Positions 18,132 through 27,079 of a stretch of DNA of 64,000 bases are shown in pieces (the stretch's first letter is position 1; each line of letters starts with the position of its first letter). The notes under the pieces were generated by a model, which saw only the letters and a program-made list of their open reading frames with translations, was not told the origin of the DNA and did no database searches. The position numbers and the translations under genes were made by a program. The DNA comes from Kluyvera sp040932435 (GTDB taxonomy: Bacteria > Pseudomonadota > Gammaproteobacteria > Enterobacterales > Enterobacteriaceae): NCBI RefSeq assembly GCF_040932435.1, contig NZ_JBFQGA010000006.1:248001-312000 (forward strand), written 5' to 3'.

Positions 18132-19763
18132 ATGTCCATCATCACAAAAAAAAGCTTAGTTGCGGCGGGAATTCTCACCGCGCTGATCGCAGGAAATGTT
18201 GCAATGGCCGCGGATGTTCCTGCGGGCGTGCAGCTGGCGGAAAAACAAACGCTGGTGCGTAATAACGGTTCTGAAGTGCAATCTCTGGACCCGCATAAAA
18301 TTGAAGGCGTTCCTGAATCTAATATCAGCCGTGACCTGTTCGAAGGTTTGCTGGTTAGCGATTTAGATGGACACCCGGCACCGGGCGTTGCGGAGTCTTG
18401 GGATAATAAAGATTTTAAAGTCTGGACTTTCCATCTGCGTAAAGACGCGAAATGGTCCGACGGTTCACCGGTTACCGCGCAAGACTTCGTTTATAGCTGG
18501 CAGCGTTCAGTTGATCCGAAAACCGCTTCTCCTTATGCGAGCTACTTGCAGTATGGCCACGTCGCAAATATCGATGGAATTCTCGAAGGGAAAGCGCCAA
18601 TCACCGATCTTGGCGTGAAAGCTGTCGACGATCATACTTTAGAAGTGACCTTAAGCGAGCCAGTCCCGTATTTCTATAAACTGTTGGTTCACCCATCGAC
18701 TTCGCCAGTGCCAAAAGCCGCGATTGAAAAATTTGGTGAGAAATGGACCCAGCCGGGCAATATCGTAACTAACGGCGCTTACACATTAAAAGATTGGGTT
18801 GTTAACGAACGTATTGTGCTTGAGCGTAGCAAAACCTATTGGGATAACGCGAAGACCGTTATTAACCAAGTGACCTTCCTGCCTATTTCTTCGGAAGTGA
18901 CTGACGTTAACCGCTATCGCAGCGGCGAGATCGACATGACCTATAACAACATGCCGATTGAACTGTTCCAGAAATTGAAAAAAGAAATCCCGAAAGAAGT
19001 CCACGTCGATCCATACCTTTGTACTTATTACTATGAAATCAATAACCAGAAAGCACCGTTTACTGACGTTCGTGTGCGTACTGCGCTGAAACTGGGTATC
19101 GATCGCGATATTATTACTAATAAAGTGAAAGCGCAGGGCGATATGCCTGCATTTGGCTATACCCCGCCGTATACCGACGGCGCGAAACTGACAAAACCAG
19201 AGTGGTTCGGTTGGACGCAGGATAAACGTAACGAGGAAGCGAAGAAACTGCTGGCCGAGGCGGGTTACACGGCGGATAAACCGCTGACGATTAATCTGCT
19301 GTACAACACGTCAGATCTGCACAAAAAACTGGCGATCGCTGCGGCATCGTTGTGGAAGAAAAATATCGGCGTCGATGTGAAGCTGGTCAACCAAGAATGG
19401 AAGACTTTCCTCGATACGCGTCATCAGGGGACGTTTGATATCGCACGTGCTGGCTGGTGTGCGGACTACAACGAACCGACCTCTTTCCTAAACACCATGC
19501 TGTCCAACAGCTCCATGAACACCGCGCATTATAAGAGCCCGGCGTTTGATAGCATCATGGCTGAAACGCTGAAAGCGAGCGACGACGCTCAACGCGCCGA
19601 GCTGTATAACAAAGCCGAGCAGCAACTGGATAAAGACAGCGCGATTGTTCCTGTTTATTACTACGTGAACGCCCGTCTGGTGAAACCGTGGGTCGGTGGT
19701 TACACCGGTAAAGACCCGCTGGATAATACTTATACAAGAAACATGTATATTATTAAGCACTAA
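18132..19763 (+). CDS. oppA: Oligopeptide ABC transporter, periplasmic binding protein
   Basis: OppA captures peptides of two to five residues, including murein peptides, in the periplasm for import by OppBCDF. The 543-residue precursor has a Sec signal peptide (KK, hydrophobic core, cleavage after AMA near residue 26). The mature protein is a class C (SBP_bac_5) binding protein, with family blocks SLDPHKIEG and FHLRKDAKWSDGSPVTA. It is the first gene of the opp operon. An 84-bp spacer with a strong hairpin separates it from oppB, which usually makes oppA mRNA the most abundant part of the transcript. Confidence 0.98.
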   Translation: MSIITKKSLVAAGILTALIAGNVAMAADVPAGVQLAEKQTLVRNNGSEVQSLDPHKIEGVPESNISRDLFEGLLVSDLDGHPAPGVAESWDNKDFKVWTFHLRKDAKWSDGSPVTAQDFVYSWQRSVDPKTASPYASYLQYGHVANIDGILEGKAPITDLGVKAVDDHTLEVTLSEPVPYFYKLLVHPSTSPVPKAAIEKFGEKWTQPGNIVTNGAYTLKDWVVNERIVLERSKTYWDNAKTVINQVTFLPISSEVTDVNRYRSGEIDMTYNNMPIELFQKLKKEIPKEVHVDPYLCTYYYEINNQKAPFTDVRVRTALKLGIDRDIITNKVKAQGDMPAFGYTPPYTDGAKLTKPEWFGWTQDKRNEEAKKLLAEAGYTADKPLTINLLYNTSDLHKKLAIAAASLWKKNIGVDVKLVNQEWKTFLDTRHQGTFDIARAGWCADYNEPTSFLNTMLSNSSMNTAHYKSPAFDSIMAETLKASDDAQRAELYNKAEQQLDKDSAIVPVYYYVNARLVKPWVGGYTGKDPLDNTYTRNMYIIKH

Positions 19764-19771
19764 TGGCAATA

Positions 19772-19798
19772 CGTGGGGCGGGCAAGGCTTGCCCCACG
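19772..19798 (+). promoter_or_regulatory. oppA-oppB intercistronic hairpin
   Basis: An 8-bp GC-rich stem (CGTGGGGC with its complement) has an 11-base loop and no T tract. It is probably an mRNA-stabilising element that sets the excess of OppA over the membrane subunits. Confidence 0.65.
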
Positions 19799-19847
19799 GT
19801 GTCTCGCTTTTCGCAATATTGTAGGCACAAGCCAAAAGGTATGGGCA

Positions 19848-20768
19848 ATGTTGAAATTTATTCTCCGTCGCTGTCTGGAAGCGATTCCGACGCTATTTAT
19901 TCTCATTACAATTTCGTTCTTCATGATGCGCCTCGCGCCCGGAAGCCCGTTTACGGGTGAGCGCACGCTGCCGCCAGAAGTCATGGCCAACATTGAAGCG
20001 AAATATCACCTGAACGATCCTATCACCACCCAGTATTTCAACTATCTGAAGCAACTGGCACACGGTGATTTTGGCCCCTCTTTTAAATATAAAGATTATT
20101 CGGTCAACGATCTGGTCGCGAGCAGTCTGCCCGTTTCGGCAAAATTAGGTGCCGCGGCGTTTCTGCTGGCCGTTATTCTCGGGGTATCAGCCGGTATTAT
20201 TGCTGCGTTAAACCAGAATACTAAATGGGATTATGCGGTGATGGGGGTGGCAATGACCGGGGTTGTGATACCCAGCTTTGTTGTCGCGCCGCTACTGGTG
20301 ATGGTCTTCGCGATTACCCTGCACTGGCTCCCCGGTGGTGGCTGGAACGGTGGGGCGCTGAAATTCATGATTCTGCCAATGGTGGCGCTCTCTCTGGCGT
20401 ATATCGCCAGCATTGCGCGTATTACCCGTGGTTCGATGATTGAAGTTCTTCACTCCAACTTTATTCGTACGGCGCGCGCAAAAGGGCTGCCAATGCGACG
20501 GATTATTTTCCGCCATGCATTAAAGCCTGCACTGTTGCCGGTGCTTTCTTATATGGGACCTGCCTTCGTCGGTATTATTACCGGTTCGATGGTCATTGAG
20601 ACGATCTACGGTTTGCCGGGTATTGGACAGCTTTTCGTCAACGGGGCGCTTAACCGCGATTACTCCCTGGTGCTGAGCCTGACCATTTTGGTTGGCGCAT
20701 TGACGATCCTGTTTAACGCGGTAGTAGACGTGCTCTACGCCGTGATTGACCCGAAAATCCGTTACTAA
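19848..20768 (+). CDS. oppB: Oligopeptide ABC transporter permease
   Basis: OppB is one of two inner-membrane permeases of the Opp importer. It is 306 residues when started at the ATG giving MLKFILRRCLEAIPTLF, as in E. coli; an in-frame upstream start is rejected because the extra residues run through the spacer hairpin. There are six membrane segments, and the cytoplasmic EAA loop (RTARAKGLP) contacts the ATPases. The ribosome-binding site is AAGGT. It is followed closely by oppC. Confidence 0.97.
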   Translation: MLKFILRRCLEAIPTLFILITISFFMMRLAPGSPFTGERTLPPEVMANIEAKYHLNDPITTQYFNYLKQLAHGDFGPSFKYKDYSVNDLVASSLPVSAKLGAAAFLLAVILGVSAGIIAALNQNTKWDYAVMGVAMTGVVIPSFVVAPLLVMVFAITLHWLPGGGWNGGALKFMILPMVALSLAYIASIARITRGSMIEVLHSNFIRTARAKGLPMRRIIFRHALKPALLPVLSYMGPAFVGIITGSMVIETIYGLPGIGQLFVNGALNRDYSLVLSLTILVGALTILFNAVVDVLYAVIDPKIRY

Positions 20769-20782
20769 GGCTGGAGTTCGCC

Positions 20783-21691
20783 ATGATGTTAAGTAAAAAA
20801 AGCAGCGAGGCGCTGGAAAACTTCAGTGAGAAGCTGGAAGTGGAAGGGCGCAGCCTTTGGCAGGACGCCCGTCGGCGCTTTATGCATAACCGTGCGGCGG
20901 TGGCAAGCCTAGTGGTACTGGTTCTGATTGCGCTGTTCGTTACCTTTGCACCGATGCTGTCGTCGTTTTCCTATTTCGACACAGACTGGGGCATGATGTC
21001 TAACGCACCGGATCTGGAATCTGGGCACTATTTTGGTACCGACTCATCCGGTCGTGATCTGCTGGTTCGTGTGGCCATCGGTGGGCGTATTTCACTGATG
21101 GTGGGCATTGCCGCAGCGCTGGTGGCCGTTGTTGTTGGGACGCTCTACGGTTCTTTATCGGGTTACCTTGGCGGCAAAATCGACTCGGTCATGATGCGTC
21201 TGTTGGAGATCCTCAATTCCTTCCCATTCATGTTCTTCGTCATTCTGTTGGTCACCTTCTTTGGTCAAAACATCCTGCTGATTTTTGTCGCTATCGGCAT
21301 GGTTTCCTGGCTGGATATGGCGCGTATCGTACGCGGCCAGACCCTGAGCCTGAAACGCAAAGAGTTTATTGAAGCTGCACAGGTGGGGGGAGTTTCCACC
21401 TTCAATATCGTCGTGCGCCATATTGTGCCGAACGTGCTGGGTGTGGTGGTGGTGTATGCCTCACTGCTGGTACCAAGCATGATCCTGTTCGAATCCTTCC
21501 TGAGCTTTTTAGGTCTGGGTACGCAGGAACCGCTGAGCAGCTGGGGTGCACTGTTAAGCGATGGTGCTAACTCAATGGAAGTGTCGCCGTGGCTGCTGCT
21601 GTTCCCGGCTGGGTTCCTAGTCGTGACGCTGTTTTGTTTTAACTTTATCGGCGATGGCCTGCGTGATGCCCTCGACCCGAAAGACCGTTAA
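20783..21691 (+). CDS. oppC: Oligopeptide ABC transporter permease
   Basis: OppC is the second inner-membrane permease. It is 302 residues, with a soluble N-terminal leader (about 40 residues) before the first of six membrane segments. FGTDSSGRDLLVRVAIGGR is typical of DppC/OppC, and an EAA-type loop reads FIEAAQVGGVS. It starts 14 bp after oppB and ends 11 bp before oppD, so it is translated from the same operon mRNA. Near-identity to E. coli OppC makes the call safe. Confidence 0.97.
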   Translation: MMLSKKSSEALENFSEKLEVEGRSLWQDARRRFMHNRAAVASLVVLVLIALFVTFAPMLSSFSYFDTDWGMMSNAPDLESGHYFGTDSSGRDLLVRVAIGGRISLMVGIAAALVAVVVGTLYGSLSGYLGGKIDSVMMRLLEILNSFPFMFFVILLVTFFGQNILLIFVAIGMVSWLDMARIVRGQTLSLKRKEFIEAAQVGGVSTFNIVVRHIVPNVLGVVVVYASLLVPSMILFESFLSFLGLGTQEPLSSWGALLSDGANSMEVSPWLLLFPAGFLVVTLFCFNFIGDGLRDALDPKDR

Positions 21692-21702
21692 GGAGTGTTG
21701 CC

Positions 21703-22698
21703 ATGAGCATAATTGAAACGGCAACAGCGTCACCGCGACTGCTGGACGTCAAAGACCTGCGCGTCACCTTTAAAACGCCTGATGGCGATGTTACCGCGGT
21801 AAACGATCTCAACTTTAGCCTGCGAGCGGGTGAAACGCTGGGCATCGTTGGTGAGTCCGGTTCGGGTAAATCACAAACCGCATTTGCGTTGATGGGGTTG
21901 CTGGCCAGTAATGGACAGATTGGCGGATCTGCGCTGTTTAACGGCAAAGAGATCCTCAATTTACCTGAGAGTGCTCTGAACAAGCTGCGCGCCGAGCAGA
22001 TCTCCATGATTTTCCAAGACCCGATGACGTCACTTAACCCGTATATGCGGGTGGGTGAACAGCTGATGGAAGTGCTGATGCTGCATAAAAGCATGGGCAA
22101 AGCCGAAGCGTTTGAAGAGTCGGTCAAAATGCTGGATGCGGTCAAAATGCCTGAAGCGCGTAAACGCATGAAAATGTATCCGCATGAGTTTTCAGGCGGG
22201 ATGCGTCAGCGTGTGATGATTGCAATGGCACTGATGTGCCGCCCGAAACTATTGATTGCTGATGAACCCACCACTGCGCTCGATGTTACCGTTCAGGCGC
22301 AAATTATGACGCTGTTGAATGAGTTGAAGCGTGAATTCAACACCGCGATCATCATGATAACTCACGACTTAGGCGTCGTTGCAGGCATCTGCGATAAGGT
22401 GCTGGTAATGTATGCCGGGCGAACCATGGAATACGGCAAGGCGCGTGATGTGTTTTATCATCCAGCGCATCCTTACTCTATTGGTTTGCTCAATGCCGTT
22501 CCTCGTCTTGCTGGCGAAGGCGAATCGCTTCTTACCATCCCAGGCAACCCGCCGAACCTGCTGCGTTTGCCAAAAGGTTGCCCGTTCCAGCCTCGCTGCC
22601 CGCATGCGATTGAAACATGCAGCAGCGCACCGCCGCTGGAAGAGTTTGCGCCAGGCCGCTTACGCGCCTGCTTTAGAACCGTGGGAGAGCTGGTATGA
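21703..22698 (+). CDS. oppD: Oligopeptide ABC transporter ATPase
   Basis: OppD is one of the two non-identical ATPases that power the importer. The 331-residue protein has Walker A GESGSGKS (near 49), the ABC signature FSGGMRQR, Walker B LLIADEPT and the switch His in ITHDLG. A C-terminal oligopeptide/dipeptide extension has CPFQPRCPHAIETC, whose cysteines bind an Fe-S cluster in relatives. Its stop overlaps the oppF start (ATGA). It is slightly shorter than the K-12 protein. Confidence 0.97.
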   Translation: MSIIETATASPRLLDVKDLRVTFKTPDGDVTAVNDLNFSLRAGETLGIVGESGSGKSQTAFALMGLLASNGQIGGSALFNGKEILNLPESALNKLRAEQISMIFQDPMTSLNPYMRVGEQLMEVLMLHKSMGKAEAFEESVKMLDAVKMPEARKRMKMYPHEFSGGMRQRVMIAMALMCRPKLLIADEPTTALDVTVQAQIMTLLNELKREFNTAIIMITHDLGVVAGICDKVLVMYAGRTMEYGKARDVFYHPAHPYSIGLLNAVPRLAGEGESLLTIPGNPPNLLRLPKGCPFQPRCPHAIETCSSAPPLEEFAPGRLRACFRTVGELV

Positions 22699-23699
22699 GC
22701 GCCGTAGCTGATGAAAGAAAAGTTCTGCTGGAGATTGCAGACTTAAAGGTCCATTTCGAGATTAAAGATGGCAAGCAGTGGTTCTGGCAGCCGGCAAAAT
22801 CCCTGAAGGCGGTTGATGGCGTCACGCTTCGTCTGTACGAAGGCGAAACGCTAGGCGTTGTGGGCGAGTCAGGTTGCGGTAAGTCGACCTTTGCCCGTGC
22901 CATTATTGGCTTGGTGAAGGCAACGGAAGGCCGAGTAGCTTGGCTTGGCAAAGATTTATTAGGAATGAAGCCAAGCGAGTGGCGAGATGTCCGTAGCGAT
23001 ATTCAGATGATCTTCCAAGATCCGCTAGCCTCGCTCAACCCGCGTATGACCATCGGCGAAATCATTGCTGAACCGCTGCGCACTTACTACCCGAAATTGT
23101 CGCGCCAGGAAGTGCGTGACAAAGTGAAAACCATGATGATGAAGGTGGGGCTGCTGCCAAACCTGGTCAACCGTTATCCGCATGAGTTTTCCGGTGGCCA
23201 GTGCCAGCGTATTGGTATTGCCCGTGCGCTGATCCTCGAACCAAAGCTGATTATTTGCGATGAGCCGGTGTCAGCGTTAGACGTGTCTATCCAAGCGCAG
23301 GTGGTCAATTTACTGCAGCAGTTGCAGCGTGAAATGGGACTGTCGCTGATCTTTATCGCCCATGACCTCGCGGTCGTGAAGCATATTTCAGATCGCGTGC
23401 TGGTGATGTATTTGGGACATGCGGTTGAGCTTGGCACTTATGATGAGGTGTACAACAACCCGCTGCACCCTTATACCAAAGCGTTGATGTCTGCGGTGCC
23501 GGTGCCCGATCCAGATCTCGAGCAGAATAAAACCATCCAACTGCTGGAAGGGGAACTGCCTTCACCTATCAATCCTCCGTCAGGCTGCGTATTCCGTACT
23601 CGCTGCCCGTTGGCGGGGCCAGAATGTGCGAAAACCCGCCCGCTTCTGGAGGGGAGTTTCCGCCACGCGGTTTCCTGTCTGAAGGTTGACCCGTTATAA
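22695..23699 (+). CDS. oppF: Oligopeptide ABC transporter ATPase
   Basis: OppF is the partner ATPase of OppD. It is 334 residues, with Walker A GESGCGKS, signature FSGGQCQRIGIARAL, Walker B LIICDEPVSALD and the His switch in IAHDLA. The C-terminal cysteine motif CVFRTRCPLAGPEC is present. It is the last gene of oppABCDF and is followed at once by a strong terminator. It is coupled to oppD by a four-base overlap. Confidence 0.97.
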   Translation: MSAVADERKVLLEIADLKVHFEIKDGKQWFWQPAKSLKAVDGVTLRLYEGETLGVVGESGCGKSTFARAIIGLVKATEGRVAWLGKDLLGMKPSEWRDVRSDIQMIFQDPLASLNPRMTIGEIIAEPLRTYYPKLSRQEVRDKVKTMMMKVGLLPNLVNRYPHEFSGGQCQRIGIARALILEPKLIICDEPVSALDVSIQAQVVNLLQQLQREMGLSLIFIAHDLAVVKHISDRVLVMYLGHAVELGTYDEVYNNPLHPYTKALMSAVPVPDPDLEQNKTIQLLEGELPSPINPPSGCVFRTRCPLAGPECAKTRPLLEGSFRHAVSCLKVDPL

Positions 23700-23704
23700 T
23701 CGTC

Positions 23705-23733
23705 AGGGCTGGCAGGTTGCCAGCCCTTTTTTA
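23705..23733 (+). terminator. opp operon terminator
   Basis: A perfect stem (AGGGCTGGCA with its complement) has a tiny loop and is followed by T7. It lies six bases after the oppF stop. Confidence 0.93.
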
Positions 23734-23747
23734 TACGAGGTTACAAC

Positions 23748-24590
23748 GTGGTGGCTATTAGCGCTCTGCGTCATCGTCTCTATCATTTTCTTTTCGATCA
23801 ACGCACCCGGACCGGACGACGGTTTGAAGCTCTGTGCGGGCTTTTCGCGCTGTTAAGCGTCATCGCTATTTTTGTCGAATCAGGTATTGGTACCACCTAT
23901 CATCTGACGTTCGATGAATGGCACGCCTTTGTTTTGCTGGAGATCGGCTTCACGCTGGTTTTCACCTTGGAGTATCTCCTGCGGGTCTTTTGTTGGCCGC
24001 AGCCTGCGCGCTATGTATTTAGCTTCTGGGGCTTTATTGACCTCGCTACTATCTTGCCGTTTTACGTCATTATGCTGTGGCCACAGATCGGCGTGGACTA
24101 CCTGTTTGCATGGCGCGCCATGCGCGTGATCCGCGTGCTACGGATCCTGAAATTGCTGCGTTTGATGCCTGCGGTGAACAGCCTATGGAACGCCATCGTT
24201 AATTCGCGTCATCAGTTGATTCTGTTCTATGCGTTTATTGGCATCCTGATGGTGGTTTCTGGGGCGTTAATGTACGGCATTGAAGGGCCTGCAAACGGTT
24301 TTACAACGCTAAGTACGGCGGTTTACTGGGCAATTGTTACGGTGACAACGGTCGGCTACGGCGATATTACACCGCATACCGCAGTGGGAAGAATGGTGGC
24401 GTCGGTGCTGATTTTAATCGGCTACTCGGTGATTGCTATCCCGACCGGGATTATTAGCGCGCAGATGACCAATGAATTCCAGAAACGTCGACACGAACGG
24501 GTTTGCCCGCACTGCAAATTGCGCGACCATGCGGTGAAGGCCCGCTATTGTAACGCCTGCGGTACTGCGCTGCCTCACAATGAAGAATAA
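23748..24590 (+). CDS. Voltage-gated-type potassium channel with C-terminal zinc ribbon
   Basis: The 280-residue membrane protein has six transmembrane segments. S4 carries regularly spaced arginines (RAMRVIRVLRILKLLRL, about 125-141), and a pore loop has the K+ selectivity filter TVGYGD near residue 205. After S6 the tail has two cysteine pairs (CPHC and CNAC) that form a predicted zinc ribbon. There is no RCK domain, so it is not K-12 Kch, which is about 417 residues and lies in this neighbourhood in E. coli. The start is GTG, with ACGAGG seven bases upstream. Potassium selectivity is inferred from the filter; the voltage response and the role of the zinc ribbon are unknown. Confidence 0.88.
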   Translation: MVAISALRHRLYHFLFDQRTRTGRRFEALCGLFALLSVIAIFVESGIGTTYHLTFDEWHAFVLLEIGFTLVFTLEYLLRVFCWPQPARYVFSFWGFIDLATILPFYVIMLWPQIGVDYLFAWRAMRVIRVLRILKLLRLMPAVNSLWNAIVNSRHQLILFYAFIGILMVVSGALMYGIEGPANGFTTLSTAVYWAIVTVTTVGYGDITPHTAVGRMVASVLILIGYSVIAIPTGIISAQMTNEFQKRRHERVCPHCKLRDHAVKARYCNACGTALPHNEE

Positions 24591-24611
24591 AACCAATCAT
24601 CTAAGGGAATA

Positions 24612-24697
24612 GTAGGCCTGATAAACGCAGTGCCATCCGGCATGATGCGGTGGTTATGCCGGATGGCGGCGTTCCGCTTTATCCGGCCTACAACGGT
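24612..24697. repeat. BIME: two convergent REP units
   Basis: GTAGGCCTGATAAACGCAG at the left and GCCGGATGGCGGCGTTCCGC ... ATCCGGCCTAC at the right form an inverted REP pair with a short spacer. It lies between the convergent channel gene and yciU. The sequence is close to the E. coli / Citrobacter REP consensus. Confidence 0.92.
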
Positions 24698-24700
24698 GAC

Positions 24701-25030
24701 TTATTCGCGCCAGAGAATATGGCAGAGTTTGTGGTCTTTTTCACGACACAGCAGAACGCGGGCGAAAATATCATTCAGTTCGCCGCCGTCGGTTTCTGCT
24801 AGACCAATGACCACCTCAGCGAAGAAATCCGGGTTCAGATCGTAATCAACGTGATCCTTCCAGTCTTCAGATGGGTCAAACAATTCGGCACCGCCACGCT
24901 CTTCGAACTGAAGGTTGAAAAGCAGGATATCCGCCGGGTCGAGGTTATCACCCGCCAGCTCAAGAAAAATGTCGTAAGCCTGTTCCAGCGTTTCGTCTTC
25001 GGTCAGGCGATTGTTCAAATCCATATCCAT
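24701..25030 (-). CDS. yciU: YciU, DUF440 family putative dsDNA-mimic protein
   Basis: This is a 109-residue, very acidic protein, near-identical to E. coli YciU (LNNRLTEDETLEQAYDIFLE at the N-terminus). The family (HI1450) has a fold and charge layout resembling double-stranded DNA and is suggested to bind HU-like proteins; a cellular role is not established. It lies 33 bp downstream of cls on the same strand and is probably co-transcribed. The BIME at its 3' end separates it from the convergent channel gene. Confidence 0.95.
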   Translation of the reverse strand: MDMDLNNRLTEDETLEQAYDIFLELAGDNLDPADILLFNLQFEERGGAELFDPSEDWKDHVDYDLNPDFFAEVVIGLAETDGGELNDIFARVLLCREKDHKLCHILWRE

Positions 25031-25063
25031 AATGACTACCTGTTAAGTTCTGATGGGCACGTT

Positions 25064-26524
25064 TTACAGCAACGGACTGAAGAAGTAAAACAGCCGCTCA
25101 GCAATACGGTGCCAGAAGGGACGTTTTACCCACAGTCGCGCATCCAGCAGGCGCGACCGCGAAATATAATCATCCTGTACCGCCGCAAGATCGGCGCCGA
25201 ATCCGGCGTCGTCGATGACCAGCGTTATCTCAAAATTGAGCCACAGACTGCGCATGTCGAGATTTACCGTACCAACCAGGCTCAGTTCTCCATCGACAAG
25301 TACGCTCTTGGTGTGCAGCAGTCCACCTTCAAACTGATAAATTTTTACGCCGGCCGCCAGTAGCTCGGTAAAGAATGCGCGGCTCGCCCAGCCGACCAGC
25401 ACGGAGTCATTTTTACGCGGCATAATAATGCTCACGTCTACCCCACGTTGTGCTGCGGTACAGATGGCGTGGAGCAGGTCGTCGCTGGGAACGAAGTAGG
25501 GGGTGGTCATAATCAGATACTCGCGCGCGGAGTATGCCGCGGTGAGTAAGGCCTGGTGGATTAAATCTTCCGGAAAACCAGGACCTGACGCGATAGTCTG
25601 AATGGTATGACCGCTGGCCTCTTCAAACGGCATAATATTGAGGTCCGGCGTTGGCGGCAAAATGCGTTTGCCGGTTTCAATTTCCCAGTCGCAGGAGTAG
25701 ACAATGCCCATGCCTGTGGCAATTGGGCCTTCCATACGCGCCATCAGATCGATCCATTGACCAACGCCGGAATCTTGCTTAAAGAAGCGAGGGTCGACCA
25801 TATTCATACTGCCGGTATAGGCAATATAGTTGTCAATCATGATCATTTTACGATGTTGACGTAAATCCATGCGCCGTAAAAATACACGCATTAGATTGAC
25901 CTTAAGCGCTTCAACAACATCCACGCCGGCATTGCGCATCATGGCGGCCCAAGGGCTGCGGAAAAATGCAACGCTACCGGCGGAATCTAACATCAGACGG
26001 CAGTGGACGCCTCGGCGTGCGGCTGCCATCAGCGATTCAGCGACCTGATCTGCCATCCCACCGGGCTGCCAGATATAGAAAACCATCTCGATGTTATGCC
26101 GCGCGAGTTGGATATCGCGAATGAGGGCTTGCATCACATCGTCGGTTTCGGTCAAGAGCTGTAGCTGGTTACCTTTCAGTCCGGCAATACCTTGGCGGCG
26201 CTCGCAGAGTTTAAACAGTGAAGCGGCGACTTGGCTGTTGTCTTCGGCGAAGATATGTTTGCAGGCCTTAAGGTCGTTGAGCCATTTCGCCGTGGAAGGC
26301 CACATAGCGCGCGCGCGTTCCGCACGACGTTTACCGAGGTGGAGTTCACCTAGTGACAGATAGGCGATGATCCCAACCAGCGGCAGAATATAGATGACCA
26401 GTAGCCAAGCCATTGCCGATGGTACGGCGCGGCGTTTCATTAAAATACGTAATGTTACCCCGGCTATCAGCAACCAGTACCCCAGAATTGCCATCCAACT
26501 CACTACGGTGTAGACGGTTGTCAT
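25064..26524 (-). CDS. clsA: Cardiolipin synthase A
   Basis: ClsA joins two phosphatidylglycerol molecules into cardiolipin at the inner membrane. The protein is 486 residues from the ATG giving MTTVYTVVSWMAILGYW. That start matches E. coli, has AAGGA upstream, and excludes a longer open frame that lacks family similarity. Two N-terminal membrane segments (about 3-60) precede two phospholipase-D domains with HKD motifs: HRKMIMIDNYIAYTGSMN near 224 and HTKSVLVDGELSLVGTVN near 404. Its catalytic residues are intact. Confidence 0.97.
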   Translation of the reverse strand: MTTVYTVVSWMAILGYWLLIAGVTLRILMKRRAVPSAMAWLLVIYILPLVGIIAYLSLGELHLGKRRAERARAMWPSTAKWLNDLKACKHIFAEDNSQVAASLFKLCERRQGIAGLKGNQLQLLTETDDVMQALIRDIQLARHNIEMVFYIWQPGGMADQVAESLMAAARRGVHCRLMLDSAGSVAFFRSPWAAMMRNAGVDVVEALKVNLMRVFLRRMDLRQHRKMIMIDNYIAYTGSMNMVDPRFFKQDSGVGQWIDLMARMEGPIATGMGIVYSCDWEIETGKRILPPTPDLNIMPFEEASGHTIQTIASGPGFPEDLIHQALLTAAYSAREYLIMTTPYFVPSDDLLHAICTAAQRGVDVSIIMPRKNDSVLVGWASRAFFTELLAAGVKIYQFEGGLLHTKSVLVDGELSLVGTVNLDMRSLWLNFEITLVIDDAGFGADLAAVQDDYISRSRLLDARLWVKRPFWHRIAERLFYFFSPLL

Positions 26525-26667
26525 ATTTCGAAAATCCTTTTGAAAGCCAGTTGTTAAGAGTTTACGCATCAAGAGGCATCTGGCAAATAAAAACGCGAGG
26601 AGAAAGCGCTGGTCAGTCGTTGGCAAGGGGCTATAATGAGCCGTCTTTATTGGAAAGAGCGGTAGAA

Positions 26668-26841
26668 ATGAAGCGTAGTAGACCCGAGGTGGGGCGCTGG
26701 CGGATGCTGAGACAAGCAAACCGTCGTAAATCGCGTTGGCTGGAATCTCAGTCGCGTCGTAATATGCGCATCCATTCTATCAGAAAATGCATTGTCGGCC
26801 GGCAGCGCAATTGCCTGCTTTATGCCATCTACGATCTCTGA
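26668..26841 (+). CDS. yciY: YciY small basic protein
   Basis: This 57-residue, strongly basic protein begins MKRSRPEVGRWRMLRQANRR and is nearly identical to E. coli YciY. About one third of its residues are Arg or Lys. The function is unknown; the composition suggests nucleic-acid or ribosome contact, which is inference only. It is divergent from clsA, with a GAAAGAGCGG element before the ATG. The match over the full length, including the C-terminal YAIYDL, supports a real gene. Confidence 0.9.
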   Translation: MKRSRPEVGRWRMLRQANRRKSRWLESQSRRNMRIHSIRKCIVGRQRNCLLYAIYDL

Positions 26842-26960
26842 CCGGGGCCACTGACCGGCGGTTTTCATCTTGATGTGTATATACTTACCACCGCCTCATT
26901 ACGGGGCGGTTGCGATTCTCCTTATCTCTCTATCACTTCTCCCGCGCATCTATAAAACTC

Positions 26961-26986
26961 ATTGCAATGGCCAACATTGCTATAAT
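26961..26986 (+). promoter_or_regulatory. Extended -10 promoter with overlapping dyad
   Basis: TGCTATAAT (26979-26986 with its TG) is a strong extended -10. The inverted repeat ATTGCAATG / CATTGCTAT (26961-26969 and 26975-26983, 8 of 9 matched) overlaps it. It probably drives the regulator gene that follows and could be its own operator. Confidence 0.55.
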
Positions 26987-27079
26987 TAGCCCTATCGAAA
27001 TGGGTTGTCTGACAGCGCATCGGCAACTTGAAGCATGGCGTATATCCACCTCGCTATTTGTTTACCTCAGGGCCATTAA

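Noticed and set aside
26525..26719. Upstream extension of the cls reading frame
   Set aside because: The extra 65 residues show no family similarity and overlap the divergent yciY; the internal ATG matches E. coli ClsA.
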